Assembly: GCF_022458985.1 (NCBI RefSeq)
Contig: NC_061788.1
Coordinates: forward strand, 1,298,326-1,362,325
Origin: Mugil cephalus
Taxonomy: Eukaryota > Chordata > Actinopteri > Mugiliformes > Mugilidae
Length of the DNA stretch: 64,000 nucleotides
Reading direction: 5' to 3'
Shown: positions 11,801-22,795 of the stretch, one piece after another
Layout: each line of letters opens with the position of its first letter
Position numbering within the stretch: the stretch's first letter is position 1
Notes under the pieces: model-generated
Databases searched by the model: none
Seen by the model: only the letters and a program-made list of their open reading frames with translations
Told to the model about the DNA's origin: nothing
Made by a program: the position numbers and the translations under genes

Positions 11801-13544
11801 GTGGGATGAAGACATGATGAATTTCTCCGTTAGCTGAGGCTAGCTGGTTAGCTCAAGGCAAAGAGAAGCTTCCGTAGTTTCTAATGACACCCAGCGTGGC
11901 AGAGTGGATTGTGGGTAATTCTATTTCATTTTGACTGTACATCATATTTACAGAGTTTCTTATTTTATTTATTGGGGATAAAACAAACCTAAACGGTTAT
12001 TTTATAGATTTAAATATTGTAAAGAAATTAGCATAACAACACACCCCCTGTTGTATGACATGAATGAAATAGTTAAAGGGCCAGTGTGAAGGGTTTAGTG
12101 TCATCTAGTGGTGAAGCTGCAGAATGCAACAAATACTCTTTAAACTCTTGGCACTTTTTATTATTTAAAACTGAATAAATACTTTCACTCACCCTCAGAA
12201 TCATGTCTCCTTCCAACACTCTGTGGTTCTTGTTCAACAGTTCTGTCAGAAAGAGATTAAATGAAATGTATTGATCTATTCATTGGAGATAAAAACAACA
12301 ACAACATGTAAATGTCCTAAGAGGAGGAAGCGCTGAGCTTTCATGGAAGATTGAAGAATTCAGGTGATATTTTAACTAAATCCTGTTTAATTAAATTTGC
12401 AGATTTAAACAATGTAAGTATTTCCTTCCATTAATGCGGCCGATACTTAAAAAGCATCATTTCTGTCCATTAAATAAATCATATAACAAGATGTTTTGTA
12501 AAAGTATAATTAACCTCAGAGTTAAAAGGTCATTTCAGTTCTAAATGTTTCTAAAGAGACTTAAAACTCATTTATTATATTTATTTATTTATTTGCTTCA
12601 TTTACAGCAATGCATCGTTTTTTACGTATTCACGCATCGGTTTCACTTGGTTATAATATTGTTTTTGTTAATGTTGTAAAATGTGAATGTTAAATAAATT
12701 AAATAAAATAAATATTGAGCGTTTGTGGAAGCTGAGCTGATCTGACCCCAGTTTATCTTCTGTTCCCACAAATTAAACTCAAAGCCAGAAACAAATAAAA
12801 CCGTTTTACTAGAATGGATTTAAAATGATGAAATGAAAGATTAATTAAAATATTACTTGACCTGAATATCAGACAAACTGAGCCAGAAGAAAGATTTGAT
12901 CAAGTTCATGTTGTAACCGGCTTAGAAGGATGACGAGAGGCTGAGGGGAGACTTACATCAGTAATAATAATAATAATCAATTATTCTTAAAATTCCCACT
13001 GCTTTTATTTTTGTCTCATTGTTTTCACGTGCTTTATTTATTTATTGCCTCTTTCTACAGATCATATTTTTTCCTTTTTTTATTGTGAAATTTAAAGAAA
13101 TATTTTAAAATAAAAATAGTTGTTATTTGCAGCTGTGTCTGCATGTAAGACGGATCTGTTCTTTGCATGTCACACATGAACTCGTATGTTAACGTATCTT
13201 AGAAGCTCATGAACGTCGGTGAAGACGTGGACTCACCTTCTAAAGTCTCTGGGTTTGACTCCATGTAATGTACGACTTTGAGGAGCAAGTCTTTCCTCAG
13301 CACTTAAAGAAAAAACAAACACATCCAGTTAAAAATGCTCACGAGTCTCCACACATTGATCAGTCCAGGCTGAAATCACAACCTTGCGTTGCTTCTGGTA
13401 GAGGACTGGAGTTCACTGAAACACAGCAACAAGGAGTTTATTTATTTATCTGCATAAAGAGTCGAAACGTTTTAAATTGGGACTTTTCTCACCAACTTTC
13501 AGGTACTGGAAAACAAACACGACCACCACAAAGAGCAGGTTCAT
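8863..13544 (-). CDS. Astacin-family zinc metalloprotease, ten exons
   Basis: Ten phase-consistent exons join into a 297-aa secreted protease: 13493-13544, 13383-13415, 13237-13302, 12193-12242, 11347-11416, 11133-11247, 10554-10726, 10144-10225, 9932-10053 and 8863-8993. Astacins cleave extracellular proteins; fish members include hatching enzymes. Residues 1-17 form a hydrophobic signal peptide. The prodomain holds LEGD (D63), matching the zinc-blocking FxGD aspartate switch, and cleavage is likely after R70. The catalytic domain has H156-E157-x2-H160-x5-H166 followed by HTRMDRD, and the Met-turn SIMHYG (M210, Y212). C108, C130, C149 and C254 fit the two standard disulfides. The extra N-terminal cysteine pair of six-cysteine fish astacins was not seen. 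A lysine/glutamate-rich tail of 43 residues follows C254, and the last intron is filled by a minisatellite. The 33-bp second exon has a weak donor (GTTGTG) and could be skipped in frame. Family certain; the exact orthologue is not. Confidence 0.9.
9050..9815. repeat. 28-bp minisatellite array in the last astacin intron
   Basis: The array occupies most of the intron between the last two astacin exons. Its regular part (about 9530-9660) repeats every 28 bases around the core CTCCTAGCCTCCCAGCTAA. The left part contains shorter, variant units such as CCTAGTAGCTCCTT. The same unit forms arrays at 20,376-21,050, 21,970-22,795 and, in reverse, 42,505-43,062. Confidence 0.85.
11525..12130. repeat. 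Dispersed repeat copy in an astacin intron
   Basis: The part at about 11,540-11,765 matches the reverse complement of 62,995-63,235 over its whole length. Shared phrases include CTACGTATCAATGCTAAGCT, ACTACAAGATGGCT and GATTCTGTGAGG. The downstream phrase near 12,095-12,120 (TGTCATCTAGTGGTGAAG) is of a type common in short dispersed fish repeats and may belong to the same element. No coding capacity is visible. Confidence 0.65.
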
Positions 13545-14943
13545 GATCTCCTCTGGACTCAGGACACAGACTGACGCCTCCAGCTCCTTCATTGGAATAA
13601 GTCAGATCAGCTGTGAGCTTCAGAGGAGGCGTCTCCTCAGCAGGTCGACAATGAACACATGAATATTAACAGATAAATGCAGAAAAAAAAAATAATAGTT
13701 TTACTTTTCCAGCTTCACAAAGATTCAGATTTACAGTTTTTCCTTTTATTTGTTTACATTTAAACTTGATTTTAATGAATTTACAAAAGTATAAGTATTA
13801 AAACTAAACTAAAAGTATCCACTGTTTATGCAGGATGATCCGTCATAATAATATGAATTAAGAGTCATAATTAATAATAATAATAACAACTTATTTTATT
13901 TTATTTTATTTTATTTTATTTTATTTTATTTTTCCAGGAGTCTGCTGACAGGAGGCGCCAAAGCGCAAGAAATTCACAGACGAAGAAGAAGAAGAAGAAT
14001 CAACACTGCGCATGTCCGTGGGAGAAAGCTACTTCCTGTCAAAACACAAACACATGGGATAAAAAGTCGTGAAGGTAAAACAGCCTAAGTTCATTTTGAC
14101 TTTGCTTGAAGTTATATTTTCACAGAAAGTTATTTTTATCTCGTCTTTATGTTCGATTATCAATCGAGTTTTCTTCTTTATTCAGCGAGAACAACAGTAG
14201 CAGCTACAAACTGCTAAAGGCTAATGCTACATTTTGTTTGTATTCCTCAGTTATTTAAACTAAGAAAAGGAAACTATCATTTAATAGAGTGTAAAATGAG
14301 AACAAATGTAAAATACAAATGTGTTTCAGTTTAGGACGTAAATAGATGGAAGGAATAAGTTCAGGAACGAGTTGAAGTTATATAGTTTGAGTTTTAAGAA
14401 ATAACGTAAAATAATGAATAAATATTAATCGTGATTCTTTTTCTTTTATTATAAGTAATTTAATTTCATGTGTTTAGGGCAGAGAAATATAAACCTTACG
14501 CTATGATTTGTTAATTTATTAATTGATTTATTTTTGTGTGAAATGTTTGACATTTGACATTAATGTTGTAATAATTAAATATTTAGTTTGAAATCAATAC
14601 AACTACACAAGAACACTTAATATAAAGGTATTTATCGATATTAATATATGATATTCATGATGTTTTAAAGCCACTTTCAGATTTGTAAAACCTTTATTTA
14701 ATTTTACAAAAGCAGAATTAATACAAATGCACCTTAAATAAGATGCTTTAGGACAGAAGATGAAACTTATCAGCTGTCCTAACTCTGGCATATTTATTGC
14801 ATATTGATGCTTTTTGCTGATGTGTTGATGAATGTGCATCGTCCTAATCAAACAATCAAACAAACAAACAAACGTTGTCAGTTTAACCCCAGAATGTTTC
14901 CGTTTTATTTAGTTTCTACTTCTCCAGGCGTTGATCTGCAGTC
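13545..14943. promoter_or_regulatory. Head-to-head promoter interval between the astacin gene and zcchc9
   Basis: The two genes diverge across about 1.4 kb. A TTTTA pentanucleotide run lies at about 13,892-13,931. Just after it, 13,935-14,074 looks like a noncoding first exon of zcchc9. It contains ACTGCGCATG (NRF1-like) and ACTTCCTGTC (ETS-like) and ends GTCGTGAAG before GTAAAA, a plausible splice donor. An acceptor (CTTCTCCAG, ending at 14,927) opens the coding exon. The remaining interval is AT-rich and shows nothing else. Confidence 0.4.
13892..13931. repeat. TTTTA pentanucleotide microsatellite
   Basis: About eight tandem copies of TTTTA/ATTTT lie between the divergent astacin and zcchc9 genes, directly beside the proposed zcchc9 first exon. 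Confidence 0.85.
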
Positions 14944-17586
14944 ATGACGCGATGGGCGAGAGCCAACAACGTCCACAAACACAAACCAGCAGAGGCCACT
15001 CCCTGGAGTCAGCTGAGAGGAGGAAGACCGAGAGGAGGAGGAGGAGGACGAGGAGGAGGAGGACGAGGAGGAGGAGGAGGAACTCAGAGCGACCGTCTGA
15101 GGAGGACTCAGCCCAGCGGCTCGGATGTGAAGAAACCGAACCGTAAGAAGAAGGAGTACATCGACGAGGATGTGAACGGCTACATGGAGTATCTGCAGCA
15201 GAGCGGACGGCAGACGCCTTCAAGAGGAGGAGGAGGAGGAGGAGCAGGAGGAGGAGGAGGAGGAGGAGGATGGAGGAGGGAGGAAGAGCCGGGGCTCAGG
15301 GAGGAGCTGGAGGTCGCCCTGAAGAAAGACCAGAGGAGGGAGGACCGGAGGATAAAGAGGCAGACGGACAAGAAAACCAAAATGGTGAGTGGGTTCAGAT
15401 CAGAGAAAACAGGAGGAAAATATTTCTATGTCCGTTAAAAGAACAAACCAGAGACGTCAGATCTGATGTTAAATGTCCTGAAGTTCATTATCTGTAGATT
15501 CCTGAAGTCTCCTCTTGTCCTAGAGTTTGACAGGATTCAGATCATCTCATCATTCAGGACGTAGCCAGAATAAACTGAACGCTGCTCATGAACATGTTGG
15601 ATCATTCATGGTCTTTGTCTCTTTTTAAAACCAAGACTCTGAAGTTTCTATCACTAAAGTCAGAATCTCTCTAAGTGGTTTAGTTCTGGAGGAATCAAAT
15701 CTAAAAAATAAGAAGAAGTTAACGGGTTCACTTGAATTTTGATGAACTCATTGACTTACATCAATGAAACCAGAAGAAAATGACATATTACATCATGCAG
15801 CATTTACTCAAACACACCTGACAGAGTCCAGAGCTCTGATTGGTTCATGAAGCTGCTGCTGTCACATAAACCACCAGAGGAACCATGGAGGGTTCATAAA
15901 GCTCATTATCGGTATCAGATAAATAATAATAATAAGTTTGTTCTTTCTCCTCAGCTGTGCTTTAACTGCAGGAAGCCTGGTCACGGTTTGGCCGACTGTC
16001 CCGAGGCCGACAGAGACGAGGAGATGGGCCGAGGCATCTGTTACCGATGTGGCTCCACCGAACACGAGATCCACAAGTGTCGAGCCAAAGTGGATCCTGC
16101 TCTGGGTGAGACTCAGCGCCGACCTCTGGTCTAAAACACTGTGTCTTTAAAGCTGCTGTAACCATGTGGTCTCTCTCAGGTGACTTCCCCTACGCCAAGT
16201 GCTTCATCTGTGGACAGACTGGACACCTGTCCCGGTCCTGCCCCGATAATCCCAAAGGACTCTACGCTCAAGGTGCAAACACTCTGCAGTGAACTGACTC
16301 CTGTTTCAGAGCTAATGTCTAACATGGATTCTATTATGTGAACAATGAGAGACCAGGGTCCACAGAGACCAGGGTCCGTAGAGACCAGGGTCCACAGAGA
16401 CCAGGGTCCACAGAGACCAGGGTCCACAGAGACCAGGGTCCGTAGAGACCAGGGTCCACAGAGACCAGGGTCCACAGAGACCAGGGTCCACAGAGACCAG
16501 GGTCCGTAGAGACCAGGGTCGGTCCTGGAGCTGGTCCTGATTTGGTCCTGATTTGTTCCTGATTTGTTCCTGGTTTGTTCCTGGTCTTTCAGGAGGCTGC
16601 TGTCGTGTCTGTGGTTCGGTGGAACATTTCCAGAAGAACTGTCCAGAGCATCAAGCTGCCAGTGAGTCTGTTTGAGTCTGTTTGAGTCTGTTTGTGTCTG
16701 TTTGTGTCTGTTTGAGTCAGTTTGAGTCAGTTTGAGTCTGTTTGTGTCTGTTTGAGTCAGTTTGAGTCTGTTTGAGTCAGTTTGTGTCTGTTTGTGTCTG
16801 TTTGTGTCTGTTTGAGTCTGTTTGAGTCTGTTTGTGTCTGTTTGTGTCTGTTTGTGTCTGTTTGAGTCTGTTTGAGTCTGTTTGAGTCAGTTTGTGTCTG
16901 TTTGAGTCTGTTTGAGTCTGTTTGAGTCTGTTTGAGTCTGTTTGAGTCAGTTTGTGTCTGTTTGTGTCTGTTTGTGTCAGTTTGTGTCAGTTTGTGTCAG
17001 TTTGTGTCTGTTTGTGTCTGTTTGTGTCTGTTTGTGTCTGTTTGTGTCTGTTTGAGTCAGTTTGTGTCTGTTTGAGTCAGTTTCAGTCTGTTTGAGTCTG
17101 TTTGAGTCTGTTTGAGTCTGTTTGTGTCTGTTTGAGTCAGTTTGTGTCTGTTTGTGTCTGTTTGTGTCTGTTTGAGTCTGTTTGAGTCAGTTTGAGTCTA
17201 TTTGAGTCTATTTGAGTCTATTTGAGTCAGTTTGAGTCAGTTTGAGTCAGTTTGAGTCTATTTGTGTCAGTTTGTGTCAGTTTGAGTCTGTTTGAGTCTG
17301 TTTGAGTCAGTTTGAGTCAGTTTGTGTCTGTTTGTGTCTGTTTGAGTCTGTTTGTGTCTGTTTGAGTCAGTTTCAGTCTGTTTGTGTCTGTTTGAGTCTG
17401 TTTGTGTCTCAGATATTTGTTTTTGTCTCTGTCCACTGACCCCGGTCCTCGTCCTCTGGTCTCCCCCCTCCAGCGAACTCCATCACCGTGGGCTGGTTGT
17501 CCAACAACATGAGCGCGGACCACGAGGACGTCCACGTCCCAGTGAAGACGGTCAAACCCAAGCAGACTAAAGTGGTGACGTTCTGA
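14944..17586 (+). CDS. zcchc9: Zinc finger CCHC domain-containing protein 9
   Basis: Five exons join in phase to 288 aa: 14,944-15,384, 15,955-16,105, 16,180-16,272, 16,593-16,661 and 17,474-17,586. ZCCHC9 is a nucleolar RNA-binding protein. The start MTRWAR matches the conserved N-terminus, and KKKEYIDEDVNGYMEYLQQ and the VALKKDQRREDRR block are typical of the family. Four CCHC zinc knuckles follow: C149-C152-H157-C162, C176-C179-H184-C189, C205-C208-H213-C218 and C232-C235-H240-C245. The tail ends KVVTF, close to the mammalian end. Two glycine-rich, RGG-like insertions in exon 1 (about residues 26-46 and 95-110) make the protein slightly longer than the human one of about 271 aa. Introns 3 and 4 are filled by a 16-bp and a 10-bp minisatellite. 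A noncoding first exon probably lies near 14,000. Confidence 0.95.
15545..15860. repeat. Dispersed repeat, copy 1 of 3
   Basis: Located in zcchc9 intron 1. It matches 55,305-55,565 and 55,895-56,155 in the same orientation. Shared phrases include TTCATGGTCTTTGTCTCTTT and AGTTCTGGAGGAATCAAA, and copies 1 and 3 share ATGAAACCAGAAGAAAATGA. No open reading frame or tRNA-like head was recognised, so the class is unknown. Confidence 0.7.
16340..16520. repeat. 16-bp minisatellite, AGAGACCAGGGTCCAC
   Basis: About eleven copies of a 16-base unit lie in zcchc9 intron 3; the last two bases alternate between AC and GT. The minus-strand open frame across it (16,176-16,475), a repeating tryptophan/leucine/proline peptide, is not a gene. 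The same unit recurs at 63,475-63,540. Confidence 0.9.
16662..17410. repeat. 10-bp minisatellite filling zcchc9 intron 4
   Basis: About 74 copies of a 10-base unit, TTTGAGTCTG or TTTGTGTCTG with CAG- and CTA-ending variants, begin immediately at the splice donor of exon 4 and fill most of the 812-base intron. The donor GTGAGTCTG differs by a single base from the corresponding part of the unit (TTGAGTCTG), so the array may have grown out of the donor. Open frames at its right edge (17,317-17,627) are artefacts. Confidence 0.92.
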
Positions 17587-17672
17587 TCTGAGGACGAGGT
17601 CTGTCTCTCAGACCGTGTCCTCAACACGGACTAATAATTATAATAAGGAACTTTATTTAGCTGTTTCATTAA

Positions 17673-17678
17673 AATAAA
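17673..17678 (+). terminator. zcchc9: Polyadenylation signal AATAAA of zcchc9
   Basis: AATAAA lies 87 bases after the zcchc9 stop codon in AT-rich sequence, a normal position for the cleavage signal. Confidence 0.6.
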
Positions 17679-18174
17679 CATTTACATCATCATCATAAAC
17701 TCCAGAGACTCTGTCACAGGATCCTCAGGCTCCACCTCAGAAAATACTTATTTCTATATAAATTAAAACACGAGGAAAAGTCTGATGTGCACAGAAGCGT
17801 TTTTACATCCTTCAGAAATTTCTACATTTCTGCAGAAAATTGACTGAAAACATCAACAGATATTCAGAGACAAGACAAAGAAAAATGAAACTTAAGAAAT
17901 GAAAGACGAAAGACCAGACACAATAGAAAAGACAAAACAAGCCATGTCTGTCTGTCTCTGTGATATTGTCTCATTTTATCGTCTGATGTTTACATGTGTT
18001 CAGTCCGTGTCTGATGTTCTTTTTTATTTAAACATATGTAGTTTAATGTCTCATTTTACTCTGAAATGAAAGTAAAGACCAAATAAACAACTTTAAAGAC
18101 AGAGTTTAAAAAAAAAGTGTGAACACACTTCATTCTTTCTTTCTCAAATGGAAATCAAATATTTTTCAGAGTTC

Positions 18175-18380
18175 TTGTAGCGAGCTTTGCTTCCATTCTT
18201 CACAAACCAGCTCCACAGGGTTAAAGTCTAGACTCTGTTTCCATGTTTTCAAGCTTTCTGTCTAGTTTTTATCCTGAGGTGGTTCTGGTAGAGCTTTGAC
18301 TGAAGCTTTGGGTCATTATGTTGCTGTAGGATGAAGCTCTGACCAATTACACCAGAGGAGACTGATGCTGTAATGTACAT
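18175..18380 (-). mobile_element. Tc1/mariner-type transposase remnant
   Basis: The minus strand encodes SFILQQHNDPKLQSKLYQ, which fits the catalytic-core phrase around the second aspartate of Tc1-like transposases (the QQDNDPKH type). Downstream the frame decays with stop codons, although a short stretch after them still resembles the segment following the core. Only a fragment remains and no terminal repeats were found. A second, inverted fragment with the same wording is at 35,940-36,110. Confidence 0.7.
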
Positions 18381-20370
18381 GTTGCACACATACATAAAGA
18401 ATATAAAAAATAGTGTAAAACGTGGAGTAAAATGCAGTGGGATGAGGCTGAAATGTAGGAGCCTCTTTATTCTGTGGCAGCTGTGATGTGGAGACGTGGC
18501 CACTGGGGGGCAGCACTGGTCTGAGCTATGAGCTGCAGCAGATGTTTGTGGCTGGTTCTGGATTTTTTCCCCCAGAGACTCTGATGAGAACTGAAGACAC
18601 ACGTCTCCTTCTGGCCTCGTTCCACGTGTTTCATTTATTATTTCTGGTGATTTGTCCTTTAATTCAGATAAAGTGAGGATCTAAACGTCTGTTTATCGTT
18701 TTCACGTTGAATCGACTTCGTCCTGAACTAAACAGCAGCCGCCGCCTCGTAAACACATCATTTCTCTTTCAGACGCTCCACATTTCTCCTTTGTTTTATG
18801 AGGATAAATCTTTTACAGCCTGAGTGGAGGAGGAGGTCTTTGTGTTTTTGTTTTTTTACTCCCCTCCTCCTCCCTCCTCCTCCTCCTCCCCCTCCTCCTC
18901 CTCCTCCTCCCTGGAGAGGGTGATAAATGCTCCGTCGTCACTGATGATGTAAAAGTTTTCCCGTTCGCTCCACAGAGGAGAAAAACACTTTCTCTGAATC
19001 CTGAACGCACCGTCCAGACGACTTGATGCTTTTACAAGTTGGATTCGGTCGGACTCCAGGAACAAGTCCAGGATCCTCTGGTCCAGACACTTAATTAACC
19101 AATCAGAGGGCAGGAACTCAAACATGAGGCCCGTGGGCTAAAAGCAGCCGCCAGAGGATCTGATCCGGCCCCTGGGACGGAGCGAAGAAATTACATTTAA
19201 GATATAAAGCGTATTTTATTTCCAACAAAAGTAGATCGATGAACTAGTTTGGATTTGGAAAAGTGGATTAACCTCAGTTTCAGTTAGTTTCAGGTCTGAT
19301 AAATAAAGCTAAATACAAGATGCTAACGCTAAGAGCTTCACTGAGAAGAACAGTTAGTCGTACTAAACTGTAGAGACGTGATCACAAATATTCACTTTAT
19401 TGTTTTATTGTTGTAACTTAAGAAGTAAATGTTAAACTGAATAAGAGATGAAGTAATAACTAACGAGATAAAAACAAAGCAAAAGAACTAAGAAAAACTA
19501 AATATCATTATAACAGCGATTACAAATAATTCTTACAACTCAGATACTGCAAACAAACAGAAATAGGCACAAACTAAAACAGCTGAATTACTAATGTTTC
19601 TCAATTTATTTTTAAAACCAACTTTGCAGATAATTGAGATACTTGACTTTTAGGATTCGGTTCCAACAGGTGATATCTCTGTTTTTGGTTTAGACAACTT
19701 GAAACATTAATTATAAGTAATTATAACTGAGCCTTGATAGTTCCAACACCATGAGACTTTATAGTGGTTGTTTCATTAAGTCATTCATTTATCTGTTGAT
19801 TATTATTATTAATATCATTAAGACCGTCCTGTGCCTCTGTGAATATTTGCTTGAAAAGGAATAAGAGGAACTTTTGAAGAAGTAAATCTGTGTTTCGGTT
19901 GTAGTGGAGGTGAAGTGATCTGCATCCAGGCGCCGGCTGCTCGCTGCCAGCTCTCGTCCTCCGAGGCCGTCGATTGCACAATTTACCCCCGAGTTCCACA
20001 GAGCGAGCGCCGAGTTTGTCTCATAACAAAAAGCACAGAGGCTTCATTCACTCACGTCTCCTGGTTCCAATTTGAGAGAAGCTGAGAGGAGGTCGTTTCT
20101 GCAGCTATTGTCTCTCTGCCGCCGCGTTGCCCAACATCCATCCGTCGTCAGAGGTCGGCGCCCCCCCCAGGACTGTCATCGGCAGCGTTTAGCAACAACG
20201 GGCCCCCGAGCACCTCGCTGACGTGAGGAGGCCCCTCGGAGGATATTTAACTCCCCTTGTAACTGGTTTGGAGTCGTTTTCATCATTTTTCAGACTTGTT
20301 GTTGCTTTTAAACTCTGTATAGAGGTAGAGCTGAAACCATGGCAACTAGACGTGTTTACGTTTTGTTACA
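18381..20370. other. Spacer without recognised gene
   Basis: No exon recognised. A CTCCTCCTC-rich tract lies at about 18,860-18,912. Open frames near 18,488-18,676, 18,813-19,125 and 19,781-19,999 lack splice context or domains. A C-rich phrase near 20,160-20,240 is more GC-rich than its surroundings, without a visible function. Confidence 0.35.
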
Positions 20371-20375
20371 CAGCT

Positions 20376-21050
20376 AATATTAGCTCTTCCTAGCCTCCCA
20401 GCTAATATTAGCTCTTCCTAGCTTCTTAGCTGGTAGTAGCTCTGATTATTTTCCTGGTCTCCCAGCTAGTAGTGACGCTTCTTAGCTTCCCAGCTAATAG
20501 TAGCGCCTCCTGTTTCATAGCTGTTCCTCAAGTATTAGCACTTCCTAGCCTCCCAGCTAATATTAGCTCTCTCTAGCTTCCTAGCTGGTAGTAACACTTC
20601 CTGTTTCATAGCCTTTCAGTTAATATCATCTCTTCCTAGTTCTCTAGCTCTCAAGCTAATATGAGCATGGTCTAGCTTCCTAGCCTCCCAGCTAATAGGA
20701 GCTCTTTCTTGCTTTCTAGTCTCCCAGCAAGTAGCAACTCTTCTGAACTTCCTAGCCCACCAACTAGTAGTAGTTATTCCTAGCTTCCCAGCTAACAGTA
20801 GCACTTCTTGTTTCATACTTGTCCAGCTAATATTAGCTCTTCCTAGCCTCCCAGCTAATAGGAGCTCTTTCTTGCTTTCTAGTCTCCCAGCAAGTAGTAA
20901 CTCTTCTGAACTTCCTAGCCCCCCAACTAATATTAGCTCTTCCTAGCCTCCCAGCTAATATTAGCTCTTGCAAGCTTCCTGGCCTCCCAGCTATTAGTAA
21001 CCGTTTCATAGCCTTTCAGCTAACAGTAGCTCTTCGTAGCTTTCCAGTAG
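20376..21050. repeat. 28-bp minisatellite array, second site
   Basis: Diverged tandem copies of the same unit as at 9050-9815, here mostly CTCTTCCTAGCCTCCCAGCT with variable joins. Many units have drifted or lost segments, which suggests an older array than the regular part of the first. It lies in the spacer between zcchc9 and xrcc4. Confidence 0.8.
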
Positions 21051-21969
21051 CCATTACCAGCCATCAGTGACTGTGGGAGGCGTCCACATGAACCTCAGGT
21101 GAGTAGTGTCTGTTTATGTTGTGTTGTCGCTTTGCAATCGCTTCCTATCCTCCTGTAGTTGTGTGTTTCTTCGTCTCCTGAAGGTTTGTCTCAATAAAGT
21201 CATTTTGTTTGGTGTCTTCTTGCACTTCTGTCCCCATTGGACATATGTCTGGTTCAGCCCTGTCCACTAATCCAATGCTAAGGTTCACGCTAAGCCCTCC
21301 ATTCAGAACTGATGCTAGAGTTTCTAGGCTCGATGACGACCGCTCATTGAGATCCCTGCGATGGTAAATATCTATATCCCTGCTAACGTTCCCAAACACC
21401 CCGGAGACACAGATCCAGGCTCTGTTGCCCCTTTTCCGGTGCCCCTGCCTCTAAAAGAAGTAGGCCAGCGCTAATGAACTCCGCTGCCTGGATTTATAGA
21501 CTGTGGTTAAACGGCCTCCCTGTGAGAGATGCTGAGAGAGGAGAAGGAAGAAGTCCAGCTTTCTGTTTCTTCTTCTAATGTAGCAAAACATCACAGGTTA
21601 ACTGTCTGGACCGGCCCCCGTCCAAACCTACTGCATGGAGCCGTAATGGAAACCTTACTTCTCTTTGCTGGCTGGTGGCAGGGAGGTTTGTTTAAAATGT
21701 AAAATCACCAAAGTCTCAGTGGGTTTTACAAGAAGCCAGCGAACCAATAAACCACTCGACACTCTGCTGATGCTGAGGAACTGTTTGACGGGATGAGTCA
21801 GAAAATTATCTGCTGCCTTCGGGGCCGCGACACACGGAGAAGAGAATAAATGTTGTTTTTCATCTTCACCTCATGTCAACGTTCAAACACAACATAAAGG
21901 TCTAGAATTAATTAACTGTAGAAAAAAACTCATCAGCTGAGTCAGGAGAGGACGGCTCTGTGTGATGGT

Positions 21970-22795
21970 TCGTAGCTCTTCCTAGCCTAGCCACCCAGCT
22001 AATAGTAGCACTTCCTAGCCTCCCAGCTAATAGTAGTTCTTCCCAGTTTCCAAGCCTCCTAGCTAATAGCAGCTCTTCCTACCTCCCAGCTAATAGTTGT
22101 TTCAGCTAATACCTTCATAGCCTCCCACCTAAAAGTAGCTCTTCCTAGCTTCCTAACCTTCCTGCTAATAGTAGCGCTTCCTAGTTTCCTAGTCTCCAAG
22201 CTAATAGTGACCTTCCTAGCTTTCTTGTATCACAGCTAATAGTAGCTCTTCCTAGCCTCCCAGCTAATAGTAGCTCTTCCTAGCCTAGCCTCCCAGCCTA
22301 CATAATAGTAACTCTTCCTAGCCTCTCAGCTAATAGTAGCGCTTCCTAGTTTCCAAGCCTCCTAGCTAATAGTGCTCTTCCTAGCTTCCTAGCATCCCCG
22401 CTAAAAGTAATTCTTCCTAGCCTCCCAGCCAATAGTAGTTCTTCTTAGCCTCACAGGTAATAGTAGCACTTCTTATAGTATCTCTTTCTAGCTTGCTAGC
22501 ATCCCAGCTAATAGTACTCTTCCTAGTTTCCCAACCAATAGCAGCTCTTCCTACCTCCCAGCTAATAGTTTTTTCATCTAATAATTTCATAGCCTCCCAC
22601 CTAATAGTAGCTCTTCCTAGTTTCCTAGTCTCCAAGCTAATAGTGACCTTCCTAGCCTCCTAGCAGCTAATAGTAGCTCTTCCTAGCCTCCTAGCAGCTA
22701 ATAGTAGCTCTTCCTAGCCTCCTAGCAGCTAATAGTAGCTCTTCCTAGCCTCCTAGCAGCTAATAGTAGCTCTTCCGAGCCTCCTAGCAGCTTTA
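21970..22795. repeat. 28-bp minisatellite array, third site
   Basis: Copies of the same unit as at 20,376-21,050. The last part (about 22,655-22,790) is a very regular sub-array of about 30-base units carrying CTCTTCCTAGCCTCCTAGCA, which points to recent local expansion. Confidence 0.85.

Noticed and set aside
14603-14863. 86-codon minus-strand frame upstream of zcchc9
   Set aside because: No domain, no neighbouring exons in phase, AT-rich composition.
16662-17410. Possible CRISPR-like array because of regular spacing
   Set aside because: Units are contiguous 10-base repeats with no spacers in a vertebrate intron; it is a minisatellite.
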